Origin: Boswellia sacra
Lineage: Eukaryota; Streptophyta; Magnoliopsida; Sapindales; Burseraceae
Assembly (NCBI GenBank): GCA_013180625.2
Contig: SNVD02003163.1
Location: 104,272 to 168,271 of the forward strand
Direction: 5' to 3'
DNA: 64,000 bases
Shown here: positions 1 through 13,562 of the stretch, in pieces
How the letters are laid out: the number at the start of each line of letters is the position of its first letter
Numbering within the stretch: position 1 is the first letter of the stretch
The notes under the pieces: model-generated
Seen by the model: only the letters and a program-made list of their open reading frames with translations
Database searches by the model: none
Told to the model about the DNA's origin: nothing
Position numbers and translations under genes: made by a program

Positions 1-1679
1 GTACAATTTAATAACATTTATAACACCCTTTATATACATTGGAGTGTATCTTGAGGACACTATAACTATATTTTTTCATTCATGGCCATTTACTTAACTC
101 ATATGCCTTAAAAGATTGCATTACTCACTTCAAACACATTTAGAGTACAAACTTTAAGGACACAACTCTTAAGGACACTACACAATCACTCATGGTAGGT
201 CTTTCAAGTAACACAATTCACAACATGTCATCCGTTATGTATCACCGTTAATGACATGTATTATGCAACACGCATTTAGAGGGACATACCACTCATTACG
301 TATCGTCATCGGTGGTTCATCCGAGTGGCTTAATCATCCGTTACGTATGGCTATCAATGACATGTATTCTCAATAATCGTTTTTTGGGAGTTTGCCGTCT
401 GTTATGTATCACCGTCAATGGCACAACCTGTAGGCCACCGGTCATGTGTTACGTATCCCCATCACTGACACAATTTTGACAATCATTTTCAAGTGATATA
501 ACATCCGTTATGCATCATTGTCAATGGTATAGCCAAGTGGCCATGAGTCACCCATTACATATCGCTGCCTGTGACATATATTTTTCATTAATTCATTTTA
601 GGAAATATGTCATTGGTTACTATCGTCCTCGATGACATACTCCTTGAGCCACTAGTCACCTGTTGTGTGTCCCAGTCGATGACTTAACACACACATATAT
701 TTTTACACACCACATAATCACATATTGCCTATCGTATAGAGAAGTTGAGTGTCCTAGTACATGAGGCATGAATTCCATTTTTCACATACACATATAATCT
801 TAATGGAAGTGTTTCATATGCCTTTCCACACCAAAATTCACCTACACATAATCACATTCAATTTTCCTGTATTTCGCAATCATAAGGTTTGAGCAAAACA
901 TAACTTACATACACCACAAGTGTGTGGAACCAACACATCTCATGATTCAACCCTGAATCATAATCATGCCATTACAAATGAAAGCCGATGTGTTCATGGT
1001 CCTATTCAAATTTCCATCCATAACACATTCATGGCATTTTCATACACATAGCACTTCATAGGCATTCATTATTCATGCCATTTCACACTAAAGTTCAGAT
1101 GCACATGGCAACATTCACATTTATGTTTAAGTCACGTTCATAGTTGTTTAACCAAATATAACTCATGTACATTCATAATCACATGGAATCAACATAACTC
1201 ATTGTAAATAAAACATCAGCTGTGTCCTTAGATGGGGTGTAGCTATTTACCTGATTTCTTCACTCCATGATCCTGATTTCCACATAGAAATCATTAAATT
1301 TCTCAAGGATTAGCAAACACTCAACCAACCAAATGCTTCCACTAACAATTTAACACCATACATACAATTGGTTGGATAATTGTAGTACGGGGATACATTT
1401 ATCCCAATTATCACCAAATTTCATGGGACTCAAGTAAGCACATATATTATATCCCATGAATTTTATTAGATTAAAATGAGGCCATATGCCTTTTGAAATC
1501 TCTTAATTTTGTCCATACTAAAATTTTGCCTATAGGTCTTTTAACTGAGCAGCACTATTTTGAGGAGTTTTATAAAATTCATCAATAATCAATTCTTCTT
1601 AAAACTTTCCAGTATAGTAATACACGCAAATATAAGTCATCTCACAAAAAATCACACCTTTTTAAGGAATTTAAATTGG
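1..1679. repeat. Long LTR-like dispersed repeat, copy 1, left part
   Basis: This segment is colinear with 15022-16690 and differs by scattered substitutions and small indels. It has no long ORF. Positions about 229-690 contain about nine spaced versions of a ~30-bp motif of the form CATCCGTTAYGTATCRCCGT followed by CAATGACA. The repeat resumes at 8149 after the CACTA insertion. Its non-coding character, length and promoter-like stretch near 8930 suggest the LTR or untranslated region of a Ty3/gypsy element (Tekay-like is my guess). No coding domain confirms the family. Confidence 0.6.
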
Positions 1680-1682
1680 TCA

Positions 1683-2156
1683 CACTACAAGAAAAATGCT
1701 CATATTTGACGGTTTTTGGCCGCCACCTAAGTATATATTTGGCGGTCTTGAAAGTGACACCAACGGCACTGCCAAATATGCTCTATTTGGCGGTTGGTCA
1801 AAACGCCAAATATGTATCTATTCATACTTCTCGCATAACAGAGAGACAAGTATAGTTCTCCCATAATGCTGATTTGAGGTCCATATTTATCATTTTTCGT
1901 CTTCATGTGCTTATATATTTGTCACATATCAGTCAAATATAGTTCATAACGAACTGATATTTGTCACTTTTCGGTCAAATATAACTCATTTTAATATTCA
2001 TATTTTTTTGAATTTTTTATATTTGGCGGTTTATGGCCGGCAAGTATTGTTGATTGTAAAATTTAAAAAAAAAACACTTGACGGTGTTTAGCCGCCAAGT
2101 ATAATATATCAAAAAATTAAAAAAAATATAATACTTGATTGTTTAATACCCGCCAA

Positions 2157-2210
<54 letters not shown>

Positions 2211-5200
2211 GAAATTTGATTTTTAAAAAGTGCATAATAATACATCAACTTCATGATCATTACATTAAATTTCTCATACAAGCACCAATACTCCAATCAA
2301 TAACATTCAACAAACAAACACAACCAATTTTACTCTACCTAAAATGCACAAATTCACAATAAACACTAATCCTCTAATCAATCACATTCAACAAGTAAAT
2401 ATAACCCCTAGGCAAAAAAGTCAAGCAGCAAAATAGAAAATATGTTTCATCAAAAAATTAATTATTAGAACAAAATCATCTACATTCTTAGCTAGGTTCT
2501 ATCATTCCTACTGTTTCTTGTTTAATGGTTATGTTTGCAAATGTTTAACAAAGTCCTTAAATTTAAGAAATGCATAATTTGTATCTGTTGTCACATTAAA
2601 CAAATTTCTTATAAATTAAGCATCAATCCTCCAATCAATCATATTTAAAAAATCCATGTGGCAAACAAGTAAGCATAACCAATTTTACTCTATCCCAAAT
2701 CCATAATCACAACAAGAACCAATCCTCCAAACAATCATATTTAGTTATACATCACAAATCTACATAGCAAAAAGTAAATAGAAAAGACTTTACTCCAAAA
2801 CCACTATTTCTACAAGTACAGCAAGCACCAATTTTCTAACCAATCACATTCAATCATATATAAAAAATCCAACGTAGAGAGGAAACAAACAAATATACAA
2901 CATGATTGCAAACACATGGACTTGCAAATAGAAAGACAAAGAAATCACACCTGTGAGGCAAAAGCTTGTCTCAATTGTTGGATCTTTGCCAAATTTTCTA
3001 GGTTCAAACCTCTTAGCTTCTTTTATTTCTAAAGCAAAATTATTAATGGTTGAGTGAGGAACAAAGACAAGGTATACAAGAACAAGTTCAGAATTCAAAA
3101 GAAGTAGTGTCCAAGTTCAAAAGTAGTATCAACTTCACAAATTCCAACTTCCAATATGAGGACTTTCGTTGAAGTAGAAATGAAATAGAACAATTTATTT
3201 ATATTTATTTTAAGGAAATAAGGTATGTAAACCAATAGAACAATTACAAAAGCATCACTAATAATTTGTATGTTTTGCACATATTCTTTTGAAAGACAAG
3301 GTATACACTATTTCAATATGGTTATTTTAAAACTAAATGATTACTCAATCCCAATAATTACATGATTTTATGTGGTTATAGTCTATATATTTCAAATGAT
3401 CTAATGTATATGTAATTTATTATATATTTCGATAGATTTTTTTCCAATTAAACTATTTTAGCACTGTTATATAGAAATAAAGTATGCTAGGATTATGCAT
3501 TAACATTGTATTGAAACAAATAACAGCTATGCAAAATGATTTGTTCTCATGCACCATAGGATCAATGGAACTTTATTTGTTCTTTTAATATGCCTAAAAT
3601 AATAATTTATACATGTTTTTAGCTACAAATTACTTGCACCAATCCTAGAGGAAAAATGCTGAAATTATAACTGAACCATTCTAAAAAAATGATAAGCATA
3701 AGAAGAAAAATTCGCACCCATAAATGACCTATATGTAGTTGGCACACTTCTTTTCTGTGTGATCCCAAAGAAATCAGATTTTCGCATGCTATATAGCCCT
3801 GGGTCAATTATAATTGGCTTAGCTCTTTAATGCCTTTGGACTATGAGAAAGTCTTATGATGAATTAGACATAGAACTACATATATCTTTTACATTATTTC
3901 CAAACCATTCACAAAGAAATAATAATAATAATAATAACAACAACAACAACAATAATAATAATAAGGAGAAGTAAAGGAAGAATGTCACCAGCTAAAAAGA
4001 TCGCAATAAATAAAGGAACTTTTATATAAACCTAGGCAATCTTGACTTTACTAGCAAATGCAATTTTATATACCTTATTGAGTTTTCTTTAACTATAATT
4101 CTTTGTTAACACTAACCAGTCTCATACTGAAATAGAACATGTTTCTTAATAAAGCATTATCAAACTATGCAAGATAGAAGCACCAAATTCACCTATACCA
4201 GTAATATTAAAAAAAAAAAAATCCTTACTTTGTTTGATTAATTCCTCATTTATTCTATTTTCAAGTATATTCAAACACACTAATTAATCATGTTAATATT
4301 ATAAATACCGGTTCATGCTGAACATCCACATCAAATTTGCAACTCAGTAGCTAAATAGAAACGCATCCCTTGTTCTTTACTCTTCACCTTCACCACCTTT
4401 AGAAGAGACGTCCTTTTTTTGAGCATCTTCACCTATGGTAAGAATCACATTAACCAACAAATGAGGACAAAAAACTTAAACAAAAGCGATATCCCAAGCA
4501 TAGATGAAGGTCTAGTAAATTAAGATACTGCAGAAACTAATAAAAAATGAAGCATTGGTAATGCACGAGGACAACAATTTGAAATAAATTAACTTAATTC
4601 CATGAACATGACCACTTCCATAAATATCTTCTTGTAATGAAATCAAATAATGAAATGGGACATTACTTATGCACGAAGGACAAGTTTGAAAGAGCTCAAT
4701 TTCAAAGACAACCATTGAAACAATCCCATCTGATCATCCAAGACACTCCTACCTATAATATGTATAACCAGCTCATAAGAGTTTCGATAAAAGTAGTTTG
4801 GTCACTAACACAATTAAACCTTAATGTAAAAATAAATTCATAAACTAGTCAGGCATAGTCATATGCAAATTTTAAGTAAAAAAAAATTCAATCTCTTCAT
4901 TCTATTTTTTTTAATAATTTAATCTTCACAATAACAATTAATAGTCTAAAACATACTAGCTTAACAACAATCTCCTCTTAACACCTACAAAGAAAAAACC
5001 ATTATGAACAACGACAGTATATTAAGTGAAAATTAACAGCATTTTACTTTCAAACAAGCTATGCAAATGCATTATTATCTTCTAAACAGTAGAATAATAG
5101 CAAAACAATAAGGCACATATAAAAATCCAAGTATAGTAAGTACAAGAACTTACAGTTCTGAGCTTATTAGCTTGTTTGCAACCTCCAGTTGATAAGCTTT

Positions 5201-8148
5201 AAATCGACGAGTGCAGGTCAAAAACGTAATTGCCTAAAAACAAAGTAACCACTTAATCTTTGATAAAAGGAAGAAAGGAATTGTTCTATAACATATAATG
5301 AAGGAAAGAAAGCAATCAAGTAATTGTATAAAGAAGAGAAAATGCAAGGAACTTTCAAAGAAGTTGCCAAGTTTTAACTACCATCTTTTATTCTTAATTT
5401 CTTCACGTCTTTTCCTTAAAACTTTCTATTCTTATTAACTCCCTCTTTTACTAACTTGGACTTGATAATTATTGATTGTAGTTTAACAAGTATAATTAAT
5501 TAACCTTTTTTAATCAATTAAATATTAATAAAAACATAGTTATTACTAGTTTAGAGAATAACTTCTCCCATTTCGATAGTCAACGGGATCAATTTTTCAA
5601 AATAATTATATATAATTAAAAATATATCGCAATAGACTAAGTAGATAGGTTAAAAAAAGTTTTAAAAAATTAAAGTAAACAAGATGAAAAGAGCTAAAAA
5701 ACTAATGGAAGGAACTAATGAATGGAGAAATAATTATAATTATAATTATAATATAATATAATAAACAATAGTTTGTTTTGCTTGGGCTTACCCTATCATG
5801 AAAAGCCTTACACAAAGTCTCATTATCATTAATTAATTGGTCTACCGATAATAATAATGAATCTATTAGACAAAATGGTGACATAAAAATGTTGGGACTG
5901 TTTCAAACAAAATAAAGCTAAAAAGCATGAAATTGAGGAGGAGAACCTAAGTTAATGAATTAAATTTGTTGGGAAGCAGATTAATTAGAACCATATATAA
6001 AAGTTGATACGATATATTTCTCATCCCCCTAGCATGTTCTCTGATTGATTACTTTAATTAACAAACTTTAGTTATAATATAATACGTAATAATATATATA
6101 TGCAAATTAATTGATAAACCGTGACATATAAATTAATTAATATGTGGATGGAAACACCTACAAATGAATTCATTAGATAATGAACAAACTGACCTGTTAA
6201 ACCAATATTAGAGCTTAATAAAGACAATCCATTTGGCTCCAAACACCAAACTCACTTTGATTACTGCAACTTTATTATAATAAGCAAATTAATTTCAAGA
6301 GAAAATTCTTAGCTCACCTCAATTACCACTATACTGTGCAAAATTTATAAACTCTTTAGAACCTGAAGAAGGAAAAGAAATGGGTGAGTTTGACGATACC
6401 ATTCATACTTTGAATCACTTTATGAAAATAATTTCATTACACCACATACTATAGAATAGTGCAAATAAATCCATGTGTGTATTATTTGAAAAAATTTAAG
6501 TACTGAAGTTTTATTAAATGACTAACCAATTAAAAGTAATCGTATTAATTAATTGTTAGTAAAATATAAAAGCAAAAGCAAATATATAATTATGAATGAT
6601 ATACTTAAAGAATTCCCATCAAATCTTCGAGTGAGGACAAACATATATATCAAAACTTAAGAAATTAATTTCCAAGTCTACAAGTAAACTTACAAGCAAA
6701 AATAAACCAAGAAACAAACTATATGGTATACTAGATGATATCGATTAAATACTTAATTTAGTAGAAACAATAAGTTAAAAAACAAGCGCAATCATTTAGT
6801 ATGAATGGCCCATATGCTGAAATGCAGAGAAACAAATTGATTTGAGCTAAAGACACTAACAGTTGTGAGGATCACCAAACTAAAGCACATTGTTTCATTT
6901 CTTCCTTTGGTCGACGCTATCATATTTCCAAAAATCAATAGCCAAACGCACAAACAACATTAAGACAACATTAAGAAAATAACCAACAAAATTAAAAATA
7001 AGAAAAACGCATAACACAGAACACAACAATAAACAAAACCCAGAGAAAAAATTCATATAAAGCAATCGAAGGAAATAATTATGGGAGAGAAGATTTTAAA
7101 CCCCACTTAAAAGTGATAAAAAAATTAAGCAGTAGCAAAAGAAGATTTTAAAAATATATATAGATAGACGTACAAAAATCATCAGCATATTGAGAAATAA
7201 TTAAAAAAAAAGAAAAGAACAGAAAATGTAAAAACCCGAAAGAAGAATAAGACGAAATGAAACGAACCTAATTTCATAAATTCGACAGAAGCAAATGCAT
7301 CAACATAGTACTTTTCGTTGGAATGGACATGGAACAATGCAATGTTGAGCTTCTTGAGCTGTTTGATGTTTCTTGTTACTGCTTGCCCTACACCTATTTT
7401 ATTTATTTATTTATTTTCTTTCTTACATTTTGAAAGAGAAGACAAAAATGAAGATACAAACACTATACAACCATTATAATAACCCATATTAATATGAGAA
7501 AGAAAAAGAATAATCGAAAGGGCTTTCAACCAAATTAATAACCTAGAAAATAATATATTAATAACCCAGAAAGAGTAACCCAACCCCATAACACCATAAA
7601 AGAAACATATTCTCAAAATTTTTAGTCCACCAATAAAAAATTTGGGAAAGCTTTTCTCAAGTAAAAAGAAAGATACCTTAGGATCCTCAAACTCTAACAA
7701 TCTTACGATTAATTATTATCCCTAACAACGAACTCTACATTCAATTGCTGGACAAAATGTTAAAGAAATTCAGTGAGTAGAGAAAACGCCACCACTGAAT
7801 GATGATCGAAACACCAAAATTCCAGCAAGGGAATATATGAGCCAGCAAAAAAAGCCACTGACTAATGAGCGAAGGAATGAGCGGAATGAGCAATCTTAAA
7901 GAGACGAGAGTGATGAATGGAGAGAGTGTTTCACTTTGAGCGGCTAGGGCAAGAGAGAGCAAGAAAGAGGAAATATGAGCTACTTTTATATGAGTGGCAA
8001 ATGTGTAAATTAATGGACATGATTAAGTGACAAATTTTGAAAAGGGGCGGGCTTGACTAGTAGAATAAAGTTATATTTGACTGTTTTTTAAAAAACTGGC
8101 AAATATACAAATTGCAAAGGGACAAATATTTTAGAAATTCTTGTAGTG
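1683..8148. mobile_element. Non-autonomous CACTA (En/Spm) transposon
   Basis: The left end reads CACTACAAGAAAAATGC and the right end is the complement of CACTACAAGAATTTC. The target duplication is TCA at 1680-1682 and 8149-8151. Subterminal repeats related to TATTTGGCGGT occur in both orientations at about 1715-1815 and 2020-2160, and a similar motif recurs near 8070-8110. The paralogous repeat at 16690 lacks the insertion, giving a natural near-empty site. I recognise no transposase; the 6.5-kb interior is AT-rich with only short shadow ORFs. A pyrimidine-rich stretch read on the minus strand at about 7990-7740 resembles the leader of a CACTA transcript. This is a deletion derivative that would need transposase supplied in trans. 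Confidence 0.88.
2160..2206. repeat. (TA)n microsatellite
   Basis: An uninterrupted TA dinucleotide run of roughly 45 bases inside the CACTA element, directly after the left subterminal repeat block. Confidence 0.9.
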
Positions 8149-9250
8149 TCAAAAGTAATTTAATTTGTTTACTCTGTTTTGAAGGTCGAAATTTTCAGTT
8201 TCACTAACCCTAATTTGAAAAATCATAACAATTCAAGAAAACTTCCAAAATGTTTGAAATTTTCCAGCTCAAAAGTAGACATAATCAAGATCTTGCATAC
8301 CAAAAATCAGAGATTATTATGAATGATGAGTCCCTCAGAGATTATTATGAATGATGAGTCCCTGAATCAAAATTCATTCCTTATGCTTTGTTTCAAAATA
8401 GGGGAGGTTCAAATTCGTTTCAGCAATTTCAAAAGTTCACCATAAATCACATCCTTTGAATATTTGAGTGATTCAAAATTCTATAAACTCCTTAAACGTC
8501 TACTTTATGGGGTAAAAATTTTAAAGCCAGAAAACAACGCTAGATTTTCTAGGAATTTTCGTACCCCATACAACCCAGCGTAAAGGCCCTGCAGAATTTG
8601 AGCTCAAATCTCATTTCTAAACTCTAAATCCTCATCCAATCTACTTAGTTTTCCCATAACTCACACCAAATCATGTTGTCAAATAAATTCTTAAGTGTTC
8701 ATGACACCAAACACTTTAGCTCATGCTACAACACAATGAATTCTTTAAAATACACATGAAATAATACAAGGATTCTAAAGAGGGAATTGAATTTTACCTC
8801 TTTCTTTCCTTCTTCTTCCTTCTTCCTCCTTGAATCCTTAGCAATTTTTATGAAGAGAAATGAGAGAGAAAAGGGCTGGAAACTTTTAAGCAAAAAGGGA
8901 ATGAAATGAATTTTCTAGAGGCTACTCCCTTATATAAATGAGCATGCAAGGATAAATTCATGATCATTTCAGTCCTTAACTTCCTTAGTGTTTCAATTAG
9001 ACCCTCCAATAATTTAATTCATTTCATACTCTTATGCATGCACACACATACAATAATAAATATATATAAGGCATTTTAAGAACTAAATGGGGTCTACCGA
9101 TACGAATCTAGGAGTTTAAAATTTTTAATTAGGTGTATTCAAAAGTGAGGGTTGAAAAGGTAGAAAGTGGAGGTTGAATAGAGCAACTCTAAAAATATAT
9201 ATTGGGTCATTCGTCTCATCAAGGGGAGACCAAAAGTGGGCCAAGATCAA
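8149..9250. repeat. Long LTR-like dispersed repeat, copy 1, right part
   Basis: Positions 8149-8795 are colinear with 16690-17295. From about 8800 copy 1 continues with sequence that copy 2 lacks: a pyrimidine-rich tract, then a GA-rich tract. A TATATAA-like box sits on the minus strand near 8930. A stretch near 9200-9240 reading TTGGGTCATTCGTCTCATC has a weaker relative near 10118. The outer boundary near 9250 is approximate. The layout resembles the end of a plant gypsy LTR, but this is inference. Confidence 0.5.
8308..8363. repeat. Exact 28-bp tandem duplication inside repeat copy 1
   Basis: A 28-bp unit starting CAGAGATTATTATGAATG occurs twice head to tail at 8308-8335 and 8336-8363. Copy 2 of the long repeat has the unit once near 16848, so this duplication arose after the two copies separated. 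Confidence 0.9.
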
Positions 9251-10985
9251 TTAACAAAGAATAAAAGCTCATGAAACAAAAACAAGAGTGATGCTATTTG
9301 AACCATTTAATGACTAAATAGTTGTATCTCAAATTTTAATAAGGTTAAAATTGTCAAATAAAATATATTCATTGCTCCTTTATCTAAATCATAACATCTC
9401 TGTTTCATGATTATTACTTTCTCTCTTACCCTTAAATAAACTACTTAAACCTTCTTCTTCTTCAAAAGCCAATTTCATATAAGATTAGATGATTAGATGA
9501 TTTGGTCACCAAATTCCGCATAAGTTATGAGTAATTCGCTCCTCATTCAATGCGATTCGTGGAAGCGTAATCAAGAAATAGTTATGTTTTTTCTTAAACA
9601 AATATTCTTTACTTTAGAATTAGTTCTAAAAAAATAGAATAAATATGCTTAATATGTCGATCAATTTGCTTTGCAATCAATTAGTTCTCGAAACGAAGTA
9701 CTCGATCAATTTGCTTTGCAAAGATATAATATTAATTATAATGATTTAATTTATGTATCTCATCCTTAAACATATTAGGGTTTAATAAGGATACATGTAA
9801 AGAGCATATTAATTTTGGTAAATTATATTATTATATTATATTAATTTTAATAAAGTAAAATTATTTCATTTTTATTTCCTTAATAGTGATTTCACTTTAG
9901 GATGACTTTGTATTTTAGTTTTTTTAATTAAAAAAAGGAAGTGTTGAAAATATTTGGGGGCTCATATAGCCACACCCCAATAAATAACACACATTCCTTT
10001 GTTAAATTGTATATGTTTTGACACATATACCCCCATTTAATTTGAAAATGGGCACTAAATTGTCAATTAGTGGTAGCAGCACTCATTTTGTTATTATAAA
10101 TAATAATAGAAACATTTATGTTGGGTCATCCGCCTTATCTAGGGGTGGAGTTGTGCTATTTGCCCTCCACTAATGGGCTAAGGAAACCCCACGTCAAATT
10201 TACCCTGTTTACAAATTTTAATACTAAAAACACCCCAATTAATTCCACACATATCATTTTAAAGTATACTTCATATGAAAGAATCTATCATGTATAAGAA
10301 AGTTCTATAATAAAGAAATCATTTTACTTACCCATTTTCGTTAAGCCAAAAAAAAAAAAAAAAAAAGAGGAAGAAGAAGATGAAGCAAAGAATAATAACT
10401 TTATCTCTTCTATTTCTTTGTGGGATTAATACAAAGAGGTTATTAGTTTTCTTATTTTTGTGTTATCTCTTCTTTAACTCTTGTTATAGTAATAACTAAT
10501 ATTAATAAGAATGATAGGAATATTACTATCAAAGCTATAGATTAAAAATCTGGGAACTTCACTTTGACAAAAATTTATAATCTTTTTTTTTTAATAAACA
10601 TCTTATTTTTCTAGTTTTGCCATTAGAGACAATTGGCCGAACCATGGAACTAAACAAACAAAGCTACAACCTACAGGACCAAGATATATTGTTGCGTTAA
10701 GTTGTTAAGATAATAGGCTAAAATTTGGGATTATATATGAGGTGTGCAAAGTTTAAATAATAATAGACATATATGGTATATAGATTAACTTCGATTAGAT
10801 TTGGCTTTCTAATTCATTTTAATTGAGGATGATTACGTAATTAAAAGTGGGAGTTATTTAGCTCAATAGTGCGCAGAAATGTCCATTTAACAGAAAGAAT
10901 AAGAAATTAAAACAAAACGGAAAAAGAAAAAAAAAAAAAAGACAAAAGCAAATAACATTAAAGTGAACGTGGGGTAGTGTCGTGC
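9251..10985. other. Intergenic stretch, no gene seen
   Basis: AT-rich DNA without a convincing ORF. A ~77-bp piece at 9494-9570 (AGATGATTTGGTCACC to GCGATTCGTGGAAGCG) recurs with about 80 percent similarity at 14150-14226, on the other side of the DUF247 gene. Homopolymer and TA-rich runs are frequent. Confidence 0.6.
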
Positions 10986-12021
10986 TTTAAATAAATAAAA
11001 ATAGAAGTGAGAGGCAGTCACAAGAATAAAGGAAAACCAAAGAGCAAGAAGGAATGGAATAAAGGAACTAGAGATTTACACTTAAGCCTCAAAATAAAGT
11101 ACTCAAATGAACTCCAATTGAAACTTAAATTTGGAAGACTGGATTTCAGCATCATTCTCTGTGATCGATTTTGTCGATTTGATTTTCCAAATTCCTCATT
11201 AGTGTATTTTTTGATCCACTGGTAAGACGCTAAACTTATTTTATATTGCATTTGTTTGTGGATTCCATAATCTAATGATGATATTATACATGTTCTTGAG
11301 TCAAGACATATTGATGTCCTGATGTTTAATTGTTCATGTTGTGTATCGAGGGATGAACTAATGTAACCCATGATTGTGGCAATGAAAGATTTGATATCTG
11401 AATACAACCTCATGGTTGTTCCCATTTACAGGTTTTCCATGTGAATTGGTGTTCTTCATTTACGATTGATTGTTGATTTATTTGTAATTTATATTTGCCC
11501 ATTGTTTGGGAATCATTGCTTAATTAGCTAACTCATTTAATTACACAAAAGAGAGAAAAAGTTCATATTGTTTTGCTCCAGTTTTATTGGTGATCTTTTT
11601 CAAATTATATAGAACTGATTATTCTAAAAGTTAAATTAAAAAAAGAAAAAACTTCTTAAAAAAGGAAAAAAAAAAAAACTTCTTCTACCCACTGTGCCAT
11701 ATTGCTGTGGAGAAGGGTTTGGTTTTAAAAAAAACAATAACAATTAACTCTGTCCGACAAGAAATTGTGAGTATTATATTATGTAACCGAGCCTTAAAAT
11801 TCTAGCTCATGTCTAGTTAAAGGTCATTTACATAATAGAAATGCCATACTGTGCAAGAATTCTAGCTAAGCGAAAGTTTGTAATTTTTTTTTCTTTTTAT
11901 CCTCCTGCACCTTTTACTCTTAGTCCTTATTTTTTTGAAGCTTGTCGTCGTTTTATAATCCGGTGAGTTTCTTTTTGTCAGTTTTAGAGGGTATTTTTAC
12001 GAACAAACAACTGCGATTTTC
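10986..12021 (+). promoter_or_regulatory. Possible promoter and 5' leader of the DUF247 gene, with a candidate leader intron
   Basis: A TATA-like TTTAAATAAATAAAA lies near 10986. A consensus-like donor (CTG then GTAAGA) is at 11222. A pyrimidine-rich acceptor (CTTTTTGTCAG) ends at 11981, 40 bases before the ATG at 12022. The short ORFs here show no family signature. This is compatible with a spliced 5' untranslated leader, but transcript data would be needed to establish it. Confidence 0.3.
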
Positions 12022-13491
12022 ATGGCTGGGGTACAAGCAGGAGATGTTGATGCAGGACAATCTACTGGTACAAGTGGAGGCGAACACCAAACCATCCAAG
12101 TGAATGATTTAATCAGGGAAAGGCTAAAATCTTTAGTCGAAGAACAAAAGCCGATCGAGAAAACGGCAGAACAAACTAACAAGACGACAATACCAAGGCG
12201 TCCACAAAAGCTGCGTGATTTCATTGTCTTTAATCCGTTGATTGTTTCAATTGGTCCCTACCATCACCATCAAAGTGGAAATCTAAAGGTGGATGAGAAG
12301 ACCAAGGAAAAATTAGCTGCAGTGTTCATCAAAGAACATGAGGTGAAAAAGCTGGAAGATCTCTATTGCACGATTGGAAAGGAGATTAATGATCTTAAGG
12401 ATTGCTATGAGAAGGATGCAAAACCAGAATATAGTGATGATGACCTTGCATGGATGTTTCTTATAGATGGGTGTGTAGTGCTCCATTTCATATACGTTAT
12501 GAAATATGGCTATAACGTCAGGACTCGGAAGTACGAGGGATTGGAAAGACTACTAGCTGTCACTGACACATACAAATTTCAAAGAGATCTAATGTTGCTT
12601 GAGAACCAACTTCCCTATCGACTTCTCCGGCTGATAATAAGCTCCAGTAAAGAAAGTGACCGGGAGAAGTTGGAAGAATCAATCCGAGGCTTTATACTTT
12701 CTTGGACGTGGGATGATCAACCAAAGGAGAAGTGGGTTACAAAGGAGAATCAGGAGAATGCTCTTCATCTTCTCGACCTTTTCTGGAGAACCGTTACTTG
12801 CGTCCCAACAAAAAAGTCCATTGTCATGGAGTGCATTGAATGGCCATTCAAAATGATAGGTAAGCCAGTTCATATTCTAATGAACTTCATTATAAATAAA
12901 AATCCGCGGCTTAGGCGCACCTTCAATGTGCCCAACCTACGTAGTATTCAGGACCTAAAAGAAGCAGGGGTTGACTTCAAGCTTAATACTATGGGTAGTC
13001 TGACGGATGTTAAATTCAGTCATGGAACGTTACTACTCCCTCCCCTTGTTCTGACCCATTATTATGAACTAATGTACAAGTTCTGGAATTTGATGGCTTA
13101 TGAAATTTCTAGACCTAGTACATTACATAATTATGAGGTCTGCTCCTATATTCTCTTCCTTGCTTCACTTATCGAGCGACCCGAAGATGTGAAGGAACTG
13201 CGAGTCAGAGGAATACTCCACAATCAGATTGACGGTGATGAAAAGGTAATTGAACTCTTCAAAGGGTTAAGAATTGATAACACGGTTGATTTTGAATACA
13301 AGTATGGTGAGATCTTAGAAGAAATACGGGAGGACCATACGAAAAGAAGGTACCGTGTCTGGATGGCTCAACTTAAAACAACATATTTCGAAAGTCCCTG
13401 GAGTATAATTGCCCTGATTGGAGCGATCATGGTGCTTCTTATGACTTTTCTTCAGACTTATTACACGGTTTTGGGTCATTACAAGGGTTAA
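12022..13491 (+). CDS. DUF247 family plant membrane protein, complete
   Basis: A single-exon 489-residue protein of the plant DUF247 family (PF03140), within the usual family length. The conserved blocks occur in family order. A basic 'RRPQKLRDF' block is near residue 58 and 'VSIGPYHHH' near 75-83. The 'FLIDGCVVLHFI' block is near 146, 'RDLMLLENQLPYRLL' near 188-202, and a 'LKEAGVDFKL' to 'FSHGTLLLPPL' block near 315-340. One hydrophobic helix lies near the C terminus (about 460-482), as expected for a C-terminally anchored membrane protein. The start is supported because homology with the pseudogene at 17303 begins at the same Met. The biochemical function of the family is not established; members are linked to grass self-incompatibility loci and to growth or defence traits. 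No frame break is seen, so this is the one gene in the window that looks intact. Codon usage and base composition contrast with the AT-rich flanks. Confidence 0.93.
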   Translation: MAGVQAGDVDAGQSTGTSGGEHQTIQVNDLIRERLKSLVEEQKPIEKTAEQTNKTTIPRRPQKLRDFIVFNPLIVSIGPYHHHQSGNLKVDEKTKEKLAAVFIKEHEVKKLEDLYCTIGKEINDLKDCYEKDAKPEYSDDDLAWMFLIDGCVVLHFIYVMKYGYNVRTRKYEGLERLLAVTDTYKFQRDLMLLENQLPYRLLRLIISSSKESDREKLEESIRGFILSWTWDDQPKEKWVTKENQENALHLLDLFWRTVTCVPTKKSIVMECIEWPFKMIGKPVHILMNFIINKNPRLRRTFNVPNLRSIQDLKEAGVDFKLNTMGSLTDVKFSHGTLLLPPLVLTHYYELMYKFWNLMAYEISRPSTLHNYEVCSYILFLASLIERPEDVKELRVRGILHNQIDGDEKVIELFKGLRIDNTVDFEYKYGEILEEIREDHTKRRYRVWMAQLKTTYFESPWSIIALIGAIMVLLMTFLQTYYTVLGHYKG

Positions 13492-13562
13492 GAGAACGAA
13501 TTACTGTACCCGGATTTCAGTTCCTCCCCAGTCCAATCAATCGTGCGGCACCCCATTTCTTG

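Noticed and set aside
7407..7962. Minus-strand ORFs in the CACTA element as remains of transposase
   Set aside because: No TNP2 or Transposase_24 motif is present. The sequence resembles an untranslated leader.
11007..11425. Two overlapping ORFs on opposite strands near 11.0-11.4 kb
   Set aside because: Neither shows a recognisable motif. The region is better read as possible leader and intron of the DUF247 gene.
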